Source: Streptomyces sp. SS1-1 (lineage in GTDB: Bacteria > Actinomycetota > Actinomycetes > Streptomycetales > Streptomycetaceae). From it: a DNA stretch of 64,000 bases. A model generated the notes under the pieces. It was not told the origin of the DNA and did not search any database. It worked only from the letters and a program-made list of their open reading frames with translations. Numbering within the stretch: position 1 is the stretch's first letter; each line of letters starts with the position of its first letter. The position numbers and the translations under genes are program-made. Where the stretch lies: the NCBI RefSeq assembly GCF_008973465.1, contig NZ_WBXN01000004.1:744001-808000 (forward strand). Direction: 5' to 3'. Of this stretch, positions 63,908 through 64,000 are shown one piece after another.

Positions 63908-64000
63908 CGCTGTCCCCTTCCGGTCGGGTGCCGTCCGGCCGACGGTAGCAGTGGATCACCGCGCTCCGGCCGACGCGCGGGTGCGGCGGTCGGGTGGGCG

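Overview
The window is about 72% G+C with strong third-position GC bias. It carries gene families typical of Streptomyces (SCO2400-like zinc-ribbon protein, DUF3152, DUF5134, DUF6214-, DUF6332-, DUF6421- and DUF6986-like proteins, Rv1733c-like protein, chaplin-style secreted protein with a class F sortase). It is read here as a piece of a Streptomyces chromosome, probably in an arm or between core and accessory regions. There is no rRNA, tRNA, transposase, phage gene, CRISPR array or large biosynthetic cluster. All family names come from recognising motifs by eye; no database was searched.

Layout. 1-4.5 kb: the N-terminal two thirds of htpG (running off the left edge), a class F sortase with a probable cell-wall substrate, an acyltransferase and a TetR regulator. 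4.5-11.3 kb: secreted enzymes (M19-like metallopeptidase with a discoidin domain; GH5 glycosidase), lpdA and an SCO2400-like protein. 11.5-22.3 kb: a GCS2-type ligase, a VanZ-like protein, a histidine kinase convergent with a response regulator that has lost its DNA-binding domain, a secreted DUF3152 protein, an MFS carrier, a complete NarL-type two-component pair, and a TetR regulator divergent from a deazaflavin-dependent reductase. 22.3-34.2 kb: geranylgeranyl-reductase-like flavoprotein, M20 dipeptidase, a TmrB-NUDIX fusion, a TIGR01777 epimerase, and a galactoside block (GH27, ROK kinase, LacI). 34.3-42.3 kb: etfBA, flavin reductase, divergent thioredoxin/DUF4395, plsC, and a tightly overlapping operon DUF6421-SDR-threonine aldolase. 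42.6-53.8 kb: GDPD, GNAT, VOC, FUSC-MarR operon, DUF5134, PAP2, a frameshifted HAD gene, TetR, an LVIVD-repeat protein, DUF305 lipoprotein, DUF6214-like protein and FprA. 53.8-64 kb: ArsR divergent from an Old Yellow Enzyme, PaaX divergent from a frameshifted AidB-type acyl-CoA dehydrogenase, an Rv1733c-like protein, a BNR propeller protein, ung, a BadF-type kinase, a CbiX-like protein and a lactonase.

Genes that work together: LacI, the ROK kinase and the GH27 alpha-galactosidase probably form one sugar-utilisation unit around a perfect operator. TetR/nitroreductase, ArsR/OYE and PaaX/AidB are each divergent regulator-target pairs with visible symmetric sites between them. The most unusual items are the response regulator without an output domain, the TmrB-NUDIX fusion, the uncharacterised operon around the DUF6421-like protein (which has a metal-site-like motif), and the sortase with a substrate carrying a duplicated HTGGG motif. 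Two frameshifted genes lie within 10 kb of each other.
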